DNA of 8,618 nucleotides. Origin: an uncultured Gammaproteobacteria bacterium (GTDB lineage Bacteria; Pseudomonadota; Gammaproteobacteria; Nitrosococcales; Methylophagaceae). Shown here piece by piece: positions 1 to 7,115 of the stretch. A program made the translations under genes and the position numbers. The stretch lies in the NCBI GenBank assembly GCA_913058195.1, contig CAJXPP010000080.1:1-8618 (forward strand). Direction: 5' to 3'. Numbering within the stretch: position 1 is the first letter of the stretch; each line of letters starts with the position of its first letter. Under the pieces are notes generated by a model that did not search any database, had not been told where the DNA came from, and worked only from the letters and a program-made list of their open reading frames with translations.

Positions 1-2
1 CT

Positions 3-782
3 TCAGAAGCCTTAATGCTGACTCAAGATGAAAATATTATTGAAATGAAAATAGAAATTCAATATCGGGTTGAGCAACCAGCTGACTTTTTGTTTAATGT
101 TGAAAATCCTGTTAGAACACTACAACAAATGACTGAGAGTGCTGTTCGCGAAGTAGTTGGTCAATCGCTGATGGATGATGTGTTGACAATAGGACGACAA
201 GAAGTCGCTATTAAATCAGAAAAGTTACTGCAATCACTACTCAGTGATTACGGCACGGGCTTATTAGTGACCAGCTTTAATATTCCTGATGCACAAGCAC
301 CTGCTCAAGTTCAGTCTGCATTCGATGATGTTGTGAAGGCCGGCGCTGATAAAGTACGGATGAAAAATGAAGCTGAAGCATACGCTAATGATATTGTGCC
401 AAGAGCACGTGGTGCAGGCTTCCGGGTAGTACAAGAAGCTGAAGCATATAAAAGTCAGATTTTAGCGAAAGCACAAGGTGAAACTAGCCGATTTTTACAA
501 GTAATGGATGAGTATGAAAAAGCCCCCGATATTACTCGTGAACGTTTGTATTTAGACACTATGGAATCAGTCTATAGCAGAACTCAAAAAGTCATGGTTG
601 ATGTATCTAAAGAAAGTAGCAATGTTTTATACCTACCTTTAGACAAAATGCGTGGCGGTGGTAGCTCTTCTGCACCGACACGAATTGATTTAAGTGATAT
701 GGCGAATTATCCATCGTCTAATAGTAATGGTACAAATACTGGGTCTGTACAGAATAATGCCCGTAGCAGAGGAGGACGTTAA
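3..782 (+). CDS. hflK: FtsH protease activity modulator HflK (5'-truncated by window edge)
   Basis: HflK is an SPFH/band-7 membrane protein. With HflC it forms a large periplasmic cage around the AAA protease FtsH and modulates its proteolysis. Only the C-terminal 259 residues are present. The frame is open to the left edge (residues SEAL precede MLTQDEN), so the Met at position 15 is internal and not a start. The missing part should carry the Gly-rich N-terminus and the membrane anchor. Visible family hallmarks are MLTQDENIIEMKIEIQYRV (band-7 core), the segment FDDVVKAGADKVRMKNEAEAY, a charged Ala/Glu-rich helical stretch, and the conserved RERLYLDTMESV followed by YLPLDKM. The tail after DKM is low-complexity Gly/Ser/Asn, as is usual for HflK. 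The stop lies 1 bp before hflC. The identification is firm. Confidence 0.96.
   Translation, partial: SEALMLTQDENIIEMKIEIQYRVEQPADFLFNVENPVRTLQQMTESAVREVVGQSLMDDVLTIGRQEVAIKSEKLLQSLLSDYGTGLLVTSFNIPDAQAPAQVQSAFDDVVKAGADKVRMKNEAEAYANDIVPRARGAGFRVVQEAEAYKSQILAKAQGETSRFLQVMDEYEKAPDITRERLYLDTMESVYSRTQKVMVDVSKESSNVLYLPLDKMRGGGSSSAPTRIDLSDMANYPSSNSNGTNTGSVQNNARSRGGR
768..776 (+). promoter_or_regulatory. Strong ribosome binding site for hflC
   Basis: AGAGGAGGA lies inside the last codons of hflK and ends 7 bases before the ATG at 784. It is the strongest Shine-Dalgarno match in the window. It fixes the hflC start at 784 and rules out the longer open frame that reaches back to 694 within hflK. Confidence 0.85.
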
Positions 783-783
783 T

Positions 784-1647
784 ATGTCTGCACGTATGAA
801 TTTAGTTATTTTCTTAGTACTGTTTGGTTTTGTGGCACTTTATACGTCGGTTTTTTATGTTGATCAGCGTGAACGTGCGTTGGTGCTACATTTAGGACAA
901 ATTGAACGTGCCGATTATCAGCCGGGCATACATTTTAAAGTACCATTTATCGAAGATGTAAAACGTTTTGATGCGCGTATTTTAACCGTTGATGTTAAAC
1001 CTGAACGGTACATTACCCGCGATAAAGAAACACTGCTGGTTGATTCATTTATTTTATGGAAAATTAAAGATGTTTCGACTTATTTCACTGCTATGAGTGG
1101 TGATAGGTCAACTGCTACCTCGCGTATATTTAATATTGTTAATAATGCATTACGTGATGAGTTTGCTAACCGCTCCGTACAAGATGTGGTGGCAGGCGAT
1201 CGTACTGCGATGGTGTCAGATATTCTAAGTAATACTAATGAAGCCGTAAAAGCATTTGGTATTGAATTAGTTAATATACGGATAAAACGGATTGATTTTA
1301 TCAGTGAAATTAATGAACGAGTATTTGCTAGAATGAACTCTGAACGTGAACGTATTGCTAAAGAAACACGTGCTGAAGGTGCGGAAGAAGCTGAAAAGAT
1401 TCGTTCAGATGCCGATCGTCAAAGCACAATTATAATTGCTAACTCGAATCGTGAATCTGAAGAGTTACGTGGTAATGGTGATGCATTGGCTACAGAGACT
1501 TATGCAAAGGCTTATGGCCAAAATAAAGACTTTTATTCACTTTATCGCCGTTTAACAGCTTATAAAAATGTCTTTACTGGCGATGATATGTTGGTGATTG
1601 AGCCTAAAGGTGAGTTTTTTAATAGCTTTAGTGGTATCGATAAATAA
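784..1647 (+). CDS. hflC: FtsH protease modulator HflC
   Basis: HflC is the SPFH partner of HflK in the inner-membrane HflKC-FtsH complex. The 287-residue product starts with a short cytoplasmic tip (MSARMN) and one hydrophobic anchor (about residues 7-26, LVIFLVLFGFVALYTSVFYV). The band-7 domain follows, with the hallmarks RERALVLHLGQIE, PGIHFKVPFIEDVKRFDARI and DSFILWKI. Next come an SPFH core with IKRIDF, a charged helical stretch (about 185-235, RERIAKETRAEGAEEAEKIRSDAD), and the closing YSLYRRLTAYKNVF typical of HflC. It is shorter than the roughly 334-residue E. coli protein. It appears to lack an insertion present there in the middle of the SPFH domain, and many non-enteric HflC proteins have the compact form. 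It is translated immediately after hflK with a 1 bp gap, fitting a stoichiometric pair. Confidence 0.96.
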   Translation: MSARMNLVIFLVLFGFVALYTSVFYVDQRERALVLHLGQIERADYQPGIHFKVPFIEDVKRFDARILTVDVKPERYITRDKETLLVDSFILWKIKDVSTYFTAMSGDRSTATSRIFNIVNNALRDEFANRSVQDVVAGDRTAMVSDILSNTNEAVKAFGIELVNIRIKRIDFISEINERVFARMNSERERIAKETRAEGAEEAEKIRSDADRQSTIIIANSNRESEELRGNGDALATETYAKAYGQNKDFYSLYRRLTAYKNVFTGDDMLVIEPKGEFFNSFSGIDK

Positions 1648-1656
1648 CATAATCTT

Positions 1657-1854
1657 GTGAGCGATACTTTGTTACATAGCCTTTGGATTGCTTCGGCATT
1701 AGTACTAGTGATCGAAGGGCTAATGCCTTTTTTAAGTCCAATTTCTTTTCGGCATGCACTGATTAAAATGGTTGCAATGACGGATAGGCAGCTAAGAACA
1801 ATAGGTTTGTTCAGCATGGTCTTGGGTGTAACGTTACTTTATTGGGTAAATTGA
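1657..1854 (+). CDS. DUF2065 (YjeT-like) small inner-membrane protein
   Basis: This 65-residue protein matches the length and layout of the DUF2065/YjeT family, a small two-helix membrane protein of unknown function. A first hydrophobic helix (about residues 8-27) contains the family-like ALVLVIEGLMPFLSP. A short polar stretch (RHALIKMVAMTDRQLR) follows, then a second helix near the C-terminus (about 48-64, IGLFSMVLGVTLLYWV). The start is a GTG 9 bp after the hflC stop with no clear Shine-Dalgarno, so translation may be coupled to hflC. The gene commonly sits between hflC and hisZ/purA in gammaproteobacteria. That suggests, but does not prove, a link to membrane protein quality control. The stop is 3 bp before the hisZ ATG. 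Confidence 0.85.
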   Translation: MSDTLLHSLWIASALVLVIEGLMPFLSPISFRHALIKMVAMTDRQLRTIGLFSMVLGVTLLYWVN

Positions 1855-1857
1855 TAG

Positions 1858-2973
1858 ATGAGTGTAAAACAACGTTGGTTGCTACCAGAAGGTATTGATG
1901 AATTACTTCCTGAGCAAGCTGCACAATTAGAACAATTGCGTCGACAATTACTGGATATGATGCAAAGTTGGGGATATCAACTTGTATTCCCACCTTTAGT
2001 TGAATATTTAGACTCTTTGCTGACAGGAACTGCAAAGACACTGGATTTACAAACTTTTAAGCTAACAGATCAAATGTCTGGCCGTTTAATGGGGATTCGT
2101 GCAGATATGACGCCACAGGTGGCACGAATTGCAGCGCATACATTGAGACAGCAAGAGGGGACTTTGCGACTTTGTTATATAGGTAATGTGTTGCAAACTT
2201 TACCTCAAGGCCAAGGTAGATCACGTAATCCTATTCAGTTAGGAGCAGAAATTTACGGTCATGCAGGCCCAGAAAGCGATATGGAAGTATTGCAGCTAAT
2301 GGTTGAAGTATTAAATACAACCATAGCTAATACTGACTTATTCCTCGACCTTGGTCATGTGGGTATTTTCCGCGGATTGGCTGAGTTTGCAGGCCTGAAT
2401 GATGAGCAAGAACAAGAGTTATTCTCGGCCTTACAACGCAAAGCTTTACCTGAAATTGAAACACTATTAACACATTATCAATTATCATCGGATAGTCACG
2501 CTATGTTATTAGCATTGTCTGAATTGAATGGTGACGTGTCTATTCTCAATACGGCAAAAGACGTGTTAGAAAATGCGCCTGAATCAGTTCATAAGGCATT
2601 AGACAGCTTGCATACCATTGCCAAAATGACTGCGGAACGATTACCTGAGTTAACGCTTAACTTTGATCTAGCTGAACTCCGAGGCTATCACTATCATACA
2701 GGTGTTGTATTTGCAGCATATCAAGCAGGTTCGGCCAATGCGATTGCGATGGGTGGACGTTATGATGATATTGGTGAAGATTTCGGCCATGCACAACCGG
2801 CTACAGGGTTTAGCTTAGATTTAAAAAACTTAGTTTCACAATTAGCCTCAATTGAAACAAACAAACAACCTGTTTATTTACCTTGGTCATCTGATGAGAA
2901 AGATAAACGTAAAGTTCAAGCATTACGTGAACAAGGTGAAGTTGTTATTTATCAGTTTGCAGGTGAAGCATAA
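1858..2973 (+). CDS. hisZ: ATP phosphoribosyltransferase regulatory subunit HisZ
   Basis: HisZ is a catalytically inactive paralogue of histidyl-tRNA synthetase. It joins a short-form HisG to make the functional ATP phosphoribosyltransferase, the first step of histidine synthesis. The class II synthetase-like core is clear. The N-terminus RWLLPEGIDELLP is HisZ-like. The motif-2 region includes GIRADMTPQVARIAAHTL (about residues 79-96) and RLCYIGNVLQ (104-113), followed by QLGAEIYG (127-134). The later HisS-derived segments are ELRGYHYHTGVVFA (273-286) and MGGRYDDIGEDFG (298-310). The length is 371, about 20-25 residues below the roughly 395 I recall for Pseudomonas HisZ. The difference is at the C-terminus, which ends at VVIYQFAGEA. 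The ATG at 1858 gives the expected N-terminus but has only a weak Shine-Dalgarno. Its presence predicts a short HisG elsewhere in the genome. Confidence 0.93.
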   Translation: MSVKQRWLLPEGIDELLPEQAAQLEQLRRQLLDMMQSWGYQLVFPPLVEYLDSLLTGTAKTLDLQTFKLTDQMSGRLMGIRADMTPQVARIAAHTLRQQEGTLRLCYIGNVLQTLPQGQGRSRNPIQLGAEIYGHAGPESDMEVLQLMVEVLNTTIANTDLFLDLGHVGIFRGLAEFAGLNDEQEQELFSALQRKALPEIETLLTHYQLSSDSHAMLLALSELNGDVSILNTAKDVLENAPESVHKALDSLHTIAKMTAERLPELTLNFDLAELRGYHYHTGVVFAAYQAGSANAIAMGGRYDDIGEDFGHAQPATGFSLDLKNLVSQLASIETNKQPVYLPWSSDEKDKRKVQALREQGEVVIYQFAGEA

Positions 2974-3056
2974 TTTACCCCTCGGTAAACGTACGTAAAT
3001 TTATTTATTAAATTAAAATAGCCCCATATAAGTGGCAGAAACAGGAACACAAACAC
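2974..3056 (+). promoter_or_regulatory. hisZ-purA intergenic region with candidate purA promoter
   Basis: This 83 bp gap is the only sizeable one in the left block. A small hairpin, TTTACC-CCTC-GGTAAA (2974-2989), directly follows the hisZ stop but has no T-run, so it is not a convincing terminator. An AT-rich tract (2996-3020) is followed by TATAAG at 3027-3032, a 5/6 match to a sigma-70 -10 box, but the -35 position is poor. AGGA at 3043-3046 lies 10 bases before the purA GTG. I infer a secondary promoter for purA in addition to read-through from hisZ. This is a weak call. Confidence 0.35.
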
Positions 3057-4370
3057 GTGGCTAAAAATATCGTTGTAATTGGCTCTCAATGGGGCGACGA
3101 AGGTAAGGGTAAATTAGTTGATTTATTGACTGATAATGTATCGGCAGTAGTACGGTTCCAAGGTGGTCATAATGCTGGTCATACCTTAGTTATCGATGGT
3201 AAAAAAACGGTATTACATCTTATTCCATCAGGTATATTACGTGAACATGTTCAGTGTTTAATTGGTAATGGTGTTGTGTTATGTCCTGAAGCATTGCTGA
3301 AAGAAATGAATGAGCTTGAAGAAAGTGGTATTCCTGTTCAGTCTCGTCTCAAAATCAGTGCTGCTTGTCCTTTGATATTGCCTTATCACATTGCATTAGA
3401 CCAAGCACGAGAATTACGACGTGGTAAAACTGCAATTGGTACAACTGGTCGAGGTATTGGTCCGGCTTATGAAGATAAGGTTGCTCGTCGTGGTCTTCGT
3501 CTTGGTGACTTGAAAGATGAGAAATGTTTTGTCGCTAAATTAGAAGATGTGATGGAATATCATAACTTTGCATTGGTTAATTATTATAAAACTGATCCAG
3601 TGAGTTTTGAGCAAGTACGTGATGAGACATTAGCAATGCGTGACATCTTATTACCAATGATTGCTGATATTCCTCATCTATTGCAGGAGTACTCTAAAGC
3701 TGGTGACAATGTGATGTTTGAGGGTGCTCAAGGCGCCTTATTAGATATTGATCATGGTACATACCCATATGTAACATCTTCAAATACAACGGCAGGTGGC
3801 AGTGCGACAGGTGCAGGTGTTGGCCCTTGTCATATTGATTATGTGCTTGGCATCACTAAGGCCTACGCAACCCGTGTAGGTGCTGGCCCTTTTCCTTCAG
3901 AGTTACTTGATACTGATGGTAAAGCAAATGAGATTGGTCAGTATTTAGCTGATAAAGGTCATGAAGTAGGTGCAACAACAGGTCGTGGTCGCCGCTGTGG
4001 CTGGCTAGACATGGTGGCATTGAACCGTGCTTGTTGGGTGAGTAGCATTACTGGTTTATGTTTAACGAAGTTGGATGTACTCGATGGCCTAGAAACCATT
4101 CGTTTATGTGTTTCTTATGAGCGTGATGGACAAACAGTCGATGTATTACCGTTAAGTGCTGATGAGTTTGAAGGTTGCATACCTGTTTATATGGATATGC
4201 CAGGTTGGACCGAATCAACATTAGGTGTAACTAACTTTGATAACTTACCAGCGAATGCTCAAGCTTATATTAATAAAGTTGAAAGTTTAGCCGGTGTGCC
4301 GATTGATATTATCTCAACAGGCCCTGATCGTAATGAGACGATTATTCAGCGAGATTTATTTAGCGTATAA
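3057..4370 (+). CDS. purA: Adenylosuccinate synthetase
   Basis: PurA joins IMP and aspartate using GTP to form adenylosuccinate, the first committed step to AMP. It acts as a cytosolic dimer. The 437-residue product is close to the E. coli length (432). The N-terminal GTP-binding loop QWGDEGKGK (11-19) contains the catalytic Asp14. His42 lies in QGGHNAGHTLV. The IMP-site segment GTTGRGIGPAYEDKVARRGLR (128-148) and the SSNTTAGG stretch (241-248) are intact. TTGRGRRCGWLD (308-318), the guanine-recognition motif TKLD (337-340) and the C-terminal STGPDRNETI (420-429) are also intact. The start is GTG, immediately before AKNIVVIGSQWGDEG, which fits the family N-terminus exactly. The gene ends just before a strong terminator and so closes the hfl-hisZ-purA block. 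Confidence 0.97.
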   Translation: MAKNIVVIGSQWGDEGKGKLVDLLTDNVSAVVRFQGGHNAGHTLVIDGKKTVLHLIPSGILREHVQCLIGNGVVLCPEALLKEMNELEESGIPVQSRLKISAACPLILPYHIALDQARELRRGKTAIGTTGRGIGPAYEDKVARRGLRLGDLKDEKCFVAKLEDVMEYHNFALVNYYKTDPVSFEQVRDETLAMRDILLPMIADIPHLLQEYSKAGDNVMFEGAQGALLDIDHGTYPYVTSSNTTAGGSATGAGVGPCHIDYVLGITKAYATRVGAGPFPSELLDTDGKANEIGQYLADKGHEVGATTGRGRRCGWLDMVALNRACWVSSITGLCLTKLDVLDGLETIRLCVSYERDGQTVDVLPLSADEFEGCIPVYMDMPGWTESTLGVTNFDNLPANAQAYINKVESLAGVPIDIISTGPDRNETIIQRDLFSV

Positions 4371-4379
4371 ATCACTATT

Positions 4380-4405
4380 AAGGCCCTCCAAATGAGGGCC
4401 TTTTT
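4380..4405 (+). terminator. Intrinsic terminator after purA
   Basis: This is a perfect 9 bp stem, AAGGCCCTC / GAGGGCCTT, with loop CAAAT, running into five T residues (4401-4405). It begins 10 bp after the purA stop and lies between convergent genes. On the - strand only a short A/T stretch follows the stem, so it should work mainly for purA. It may also weakly stop transcripts from the convergent dehydrogenase gene, whose stop is at 4418. Confidence 0.92.
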
Positions 4406-4417
4406 GTATGCGCTTAC

Positions 4418-5278
4418 TTACTTGTTAGGATTGACCGCAGCATATAAGGCAGAATAGTCCGTATTAGCTAAACCTTGCGCTAAGGTTTTATCTAATAACT
4501 GTGATATGCCTTCTAAGGCGCAGGTTTCTAATCCGAGCTGTTCAGCAACAGATAAAAACAAATGTGTATCTTTTGCCAAATGCTTAGTTGGGAAGTTGGG
4601 TTTAGAAAAATCTCGCTCAATCATTCGTTCAAGTTTCTTATCAAAGGTTGGTGCATAGAGTGCACTCTCTCGCACAATTGACATAAACTGCTCTGTTTCG
4701 ATGCCTTCTTTCACGACGAGTGCAAGGCTAAGGGAGAAGCTGGCTGTTAAGCCAGCAATCAATTGATTCATTGCTAATTTAACTGTTGCACCTTGGCCAA
4801 TGTCCCCAATATGCTTTGGATTCGTGCCGATAATTTGGAGTAAAGGTAGTGCTGTTTCGTAATCTGCCTTGTCTCCACCTGCCATTAAGATAAGTGTGCC
4901 TGTACGTGCTTCAGGTAGACTACCTAATACTGGGCATTCGAGATAGTGACCTTGCATAAGTCGAACTCGCTCAGCGACCGTACGAGACTGTTCAGGTGCA
5001 ATAGTGCCCATTTGAATAATTAACTTATCTTTGAAATATTTCGGCTCAATATCATCAAGTACTGTCTTGATTGCAGATGCGTCACTTAATATGAGCAGGC
5101 AAATGTCGCTTGCCTTAAGTACTTCTTGTGCCGAGTGAGTAATTAAAGCTCCTTTTTGCTGCAAGGCTTGGCATTTCTCCGGGCTACGGTTGAATATACT
5201 AAGGTTTATTTTACTGCTCAGTAAGTGCTCAGAAAGAGCTTGCCCCATTAAACCTACGCCAATAAGCGATACATTCAT
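4418..5278 (-). CDS. NAD(P)-dependent oxidoreductase, beta-hydroxyacid dehydrogenase family
   Basis: This 286-residue protein has the two-domain architecture of the 3-hydroxyisobutyrate dehydrogenase/6-phosphogluconate dehydrogenase-like family. The N-terminal Rossmann domain starts at once with LIGVGLMGQAL (Gly7, Gly9, Gly12). The strand-2 end FNRSPEK has an Arg after Asn, which usually favours NADP(H). The central GQGATVKLAMNQL (161-173) holds the catalytic Lys167 and Asn171. The C-terminal helical domain contains the KHLAKDTHLFLSVAEQLG segment (Lys236). The substrate motif, usually xxPVSGG or PVSGS, reads CPVLGS (115-120), so the usual Ser is Leu118. The following PEARTGTLILMAGG resembles the glyoxylate/succinic-semialdehyde reductase branch. 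The substrate cannot be assigned from sequence. The gene stands alone, convergent with purA and divergent from glyA. The ATG at 5276-5278 gives a complete N-terminus but only a weak Shine-Dalgarno (TGGAA). Confidence 0.9.
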   Translation of the reverse strand: MNVSLIGVGLMGQALSEHLLSSKINLSIFNRSPEKCQALQQKGALITHSAQEVLKASDICLLILSDASAIKTVLDDIEPKYFKDKLIIQMGTIAPEQSRTVAERVRLMQGHYLECPVLGSLPEARTGTLILMAGGDKADYETALPLLQIIGTNPKHIGDIGQGATVKLAMNQLIAGLTASFSLSLALVVKEGIETEQFMSIVRESALYAPTFDKKLERMIERDFSKPNFPTKHLAKDTHLFLSVAEQLGLETCALEGISQLLDKTLAQGLANTDYSALYAAVNPNK

Positions 5279-5373
5279 AATTTAAATTCCATAATCATTA
5301 ATTAAGTGATAGAAGCATAGTACAGGGTACTGTAGAATAGGCGCTTATTTTACAGTAGAAACAGGGGAATACT
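5279..5373. promoter_or_regulatory. Divergent intergenic region upstream of glyA
   Basis: This 95 bp region separates the leftward dehydrogenase gene from glyA and must hold promoters for both. For glyA, TAGAAT at 5333-5338 is a plausible -10 box, but no good -35 is seen. The sequence carries the motif TACAG at 5321-5325, its complement CTGTA at 5330-5334, and TACAG again at 5351-5355. These build the inverted repeats AGTAC-AGG-GTACT (5319-5331) and TACTGTA-N16-TACAGTA (5328-5334 and 5351-5357). Because they overlap the candidate -10 they could be an operator, but this is inference. The dehydrogenase-proximal half is AT-rich and otherwise featureless. Confidence 0.4.
5363..5368 (+). promoter_or_regulatory. 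Ribosome binding site selecting the GTG start of glyA
   Basis: AGGGGA ends 5 bases before the GTG at 5374, but 20 bases before the first in-frame ATG at 5389. The spacing therefore supports the GTG. So does the alignment of the first residues (MYKKNMTIAGFDDEL) to the E. coli GlyA N-terminus (MLKREMNIADYDAEL). Confidence 0.75.
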
Positions 5374-6627
5374 GTGTACAAGAAAAATATGACTATTGCT
5401 GGATTTGATGATGAGCTTCTACAGGCAATTGATGCTGAAAATCAACGCCAAGAAGATCACATTGAGTTAATTGCATCTGAAAACTATACCAGCCCACGAG
5501 TGATGGAAGCACAAGGCTCGTCATTAACTAATAAGTACGCAGAAGGTTACCCTGGCAAACGTTATTATGGTGGCTGTGAGTATGTAGATAAAGCTGAAGT
5601 ATTGGCAATTGAACGTGCTAAAACATTGTTTGGTGCTGACTATGCTAATGTTCAACCACACTCTGGTTCTCAAGCCAACGCTGCGGTTTATTTAGCGCTA
5701 ATACAACCAGGTGATACAATTTTAGGTATGAGTTTGGCTCATGGTGGTCACTTAACTCATGGTTCAAAAGTGAGTGCATCAGGTAAAATTTATAATTCTG
5801 TTTCCTATGGTTTAAACGCTGAAACGGGTGAAATTGATTACGACGAAGTGGAGCGTTTAGCTCAAGAACATAAACCTAAAATGGTTGTGGCTGGTTTCTC
5901 TGCTTATTCACGTATTGTTGACTGGCAACGCTTCCGTGATATTGCGGATTCAATTGGTGCGTATTTATTGGTTGATATGGCGCATGTGGCGGGTTTAGTT
6001 GCTGCAGGCCTTTATCCTAACCCAACTCAAATTGCTGATGTTACAACAACGACGACGCATAAAACATTACGTGGTCCTCGTGGCGGTTTAATTTTAGCGA
6101 AAGCGAATGCAGAAATTGAGAAGAAATTAAATTCTGCTGTATTCCCTGGTTTCCAAGGGGGCCCTTTAATGCATGTTATTGCTGCTAAAGCAGTGGCATT
6201 TAAAGAGGCAATGTTACCTGAGTTTAAAGGTTATCAAGAGCAAGTTATTAAAAATGCTAAAGTCATGGCTGAAGTCTTTATGGCGCGTGGTTATGATGTA
6301 GTATCGAAAGGTACCGACGATCACTTATTCCTCGTCAGTTTCATTGAAGCAGGCTTAACAGGTAAAGAAGTTGATGCATGGTTAGGTGACTCAAACATCA
6401 CGATTAATAAAAACTCTGTTCCTAATGATCCTCAGTCACCCTTCGTGACTTCAGGTATTCGTGTTGGTACACCAGCGGTAACAACGCGTGGCTTTAAAGA
6501 GAAAGAGTGTAAAGACTTAGCATCATGGATGTGTGACGTAATTGATAGTCGTGGTGATGCAACTGTAATGGCAGACGTTAAAACGAAAGTTCTAGCTGTT
6601 TGTCAACAACTTCCCGTTTATTCATAA
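5374..6627 (+). CDS. glyA: Serine hydroxymethyltransferase
   Basis: GlyA is a PLP enzyme that interconverts serine plus tetrahydrofolate with glycine plus 5,10-methylene-tetrahydrofolate. It is the main source of one-carbon units for purine, thymidylate and methionine synthesis. The product is 417 residues, the same as E. coli GlyA, and nearly every signature is intact. These include HIELIASENYTSPRV (29-43), YAEGYPGKRYYGGCEYVD (55-72), the NVQPHSGSQAN loop (92-102), LAHGGHLTHG (121-130) and VDMAHVAGLVAAG (200-212). The PLP-binding TTTTTHKTLRGPRGG has Schiff-base Lys230. NKNSVPNDPQSPFVTSGIRVGTPA in the C-terminal domain is also present. The start is GTG. nrdR begins 12 bp after the stop, so the two are probably co-transcribed, an arrangement common in proteobacteria. 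Confidence 0.98.
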   Translation: MYKKNMTIAGFDDELLQAIDAENQRQEDHIELIASENYTSPRVMEAQGSSLTNKYAEGYPGKRYYGGCEYVDKAEVLAIERAKTLFGADYANVQPHSGSQANAAVYLALIQPGDTILGMSLAHGGHLTHGSKVSASGKIYNSVSYGLNAETGEIDYDEVERLAQEHKPKMVVAGFSAYSRIVDWQRFRDIADSIGAYLLVDMAHVAGLVAAGLYPNPTQIADVTTTTTHKTLRGPRGGLILAKANAEIEKKLNSAVFPGFQGGPLMHVIAAKAVAFKEAMLPEFKGYQEQVIKNAKVMAEVFMARGYDVVSKGTDDHLFLVSFIEAGLTGKEVDAWLGDSNITINKNSVPNDPQSPFVTSGIRVGTPAVTTRGFKEKECKDLASWMCDVIDSRGDATVMADVKTKVLAVCQQLPVYS

Positions 6628-6639
6628 GCTGACAATACC

Positions 6640-7113
6640 ATGCGTTGCCCTTTTTGTGGAGCCGATGATTCTAAAGTAATTGACTCTCGTCTTTCTGCAG
6701 AGGGCGACGCAATTCGCCGTCGTCGTAGTTGTGTCGAGTGTAACGAGCGATTCACTACTTACGAAACTGCAGAGCTTTCTTTACCAAGGCTGGTAAAGCG
6801 CGATCAATCTCGCGCTGTTTTTAATGAAGATAAACTACGATCTGGATTTCTAAAAGCATTAGAAAAACGGCCAGTTAGTATTGATGCGATTGATTCCTCT
6901 GTTAAGGGTATTGTTCGTCGCTTAATCGCTACAGGTGAACGCGAAGTCGATAGTCGTTTAGTAGGTGACTGGGTGATGGATGCTTTACGTGAATTAGATG
7001 AAGTAGCCTATGTCAGATTTGCGTCGGTTTACCGCAGTTTTCAAGATGTAAATGCATTCCGTGAAGAAATTGAACGTATGGAAAATAAAACTGAACAGCC
7101 AGGAGATGATTAA
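6640..7113 (+). CDS. nrdR: Transcriptional repressor NrdR
   Basis: NrdR is a zinc-ribbon/ATP-cone repressor. It senses ATP and dATP and binds NrdR boxes upstream of ribonucleotide reductase operons. The 157-residue product has the standard layout. The N-terminal zinc ribbon has Cys3, Cys6, Cys31 and Cys34 (MRCPFCGADDSKVIDSR and RRSCVECNERFTTYE). The ATP-cone domain (about 49-139) contains LVKRDQSRAVFNEDKLRSGFLKALEKRP, then VADGL-type helices ending in YVRFASVYRSFQD. The charged C-terminal tail is short. No clear Shine-Dalgarno precedes the ATG, suggesting coupling to glyA 12 bp upstream. No NrdR box was seen in this window, as expected, since its targets are the nrd operons. Confidence 0.97.
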   Translation: MRCPFCGADDSKVIDSRLSAEGDAIRRRRSCVECNERFTTYETAELSLPRLVKRDQSRAVFNEDKLRSGFLKALEKRPVSIDAIDSSVKGIVRRLIATGEREVDSRLVGDWVMDALRELDEVAYVRFASVYRSFQDVNAFREEIERMENKTEQPGDD

Positions 7114-7115
7114 CT

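Noticed and set aside
694..783. N-terminal extension of HflC starting at 694
   Set aside because: The extension lies entirely inside the hflK reading frame. The strong ribosome binding site at 768-776 and the family N-terminus place the start at 784.
1560..2041. Reverse-strand open frames over hflC, DUF2065 and hisZ
   Set aside because: They are opposite-strand shadows of well-supported genes, with no recognisable domains and no ribosome binding site.
2974..2989. Intrinsic terminator after hisZ
   Set aside because: The 6 bp A/T-rich stem has no following T-run, so it is unlikely to stop transcription.
5328..5357. LexA (SOS) box upstream of glyA
   Set aside because: The CTG and CAG halves (5330-5332, 5353-5355) are 20 bases apart instead of the 10 needed for a proteobacterial LexA box.
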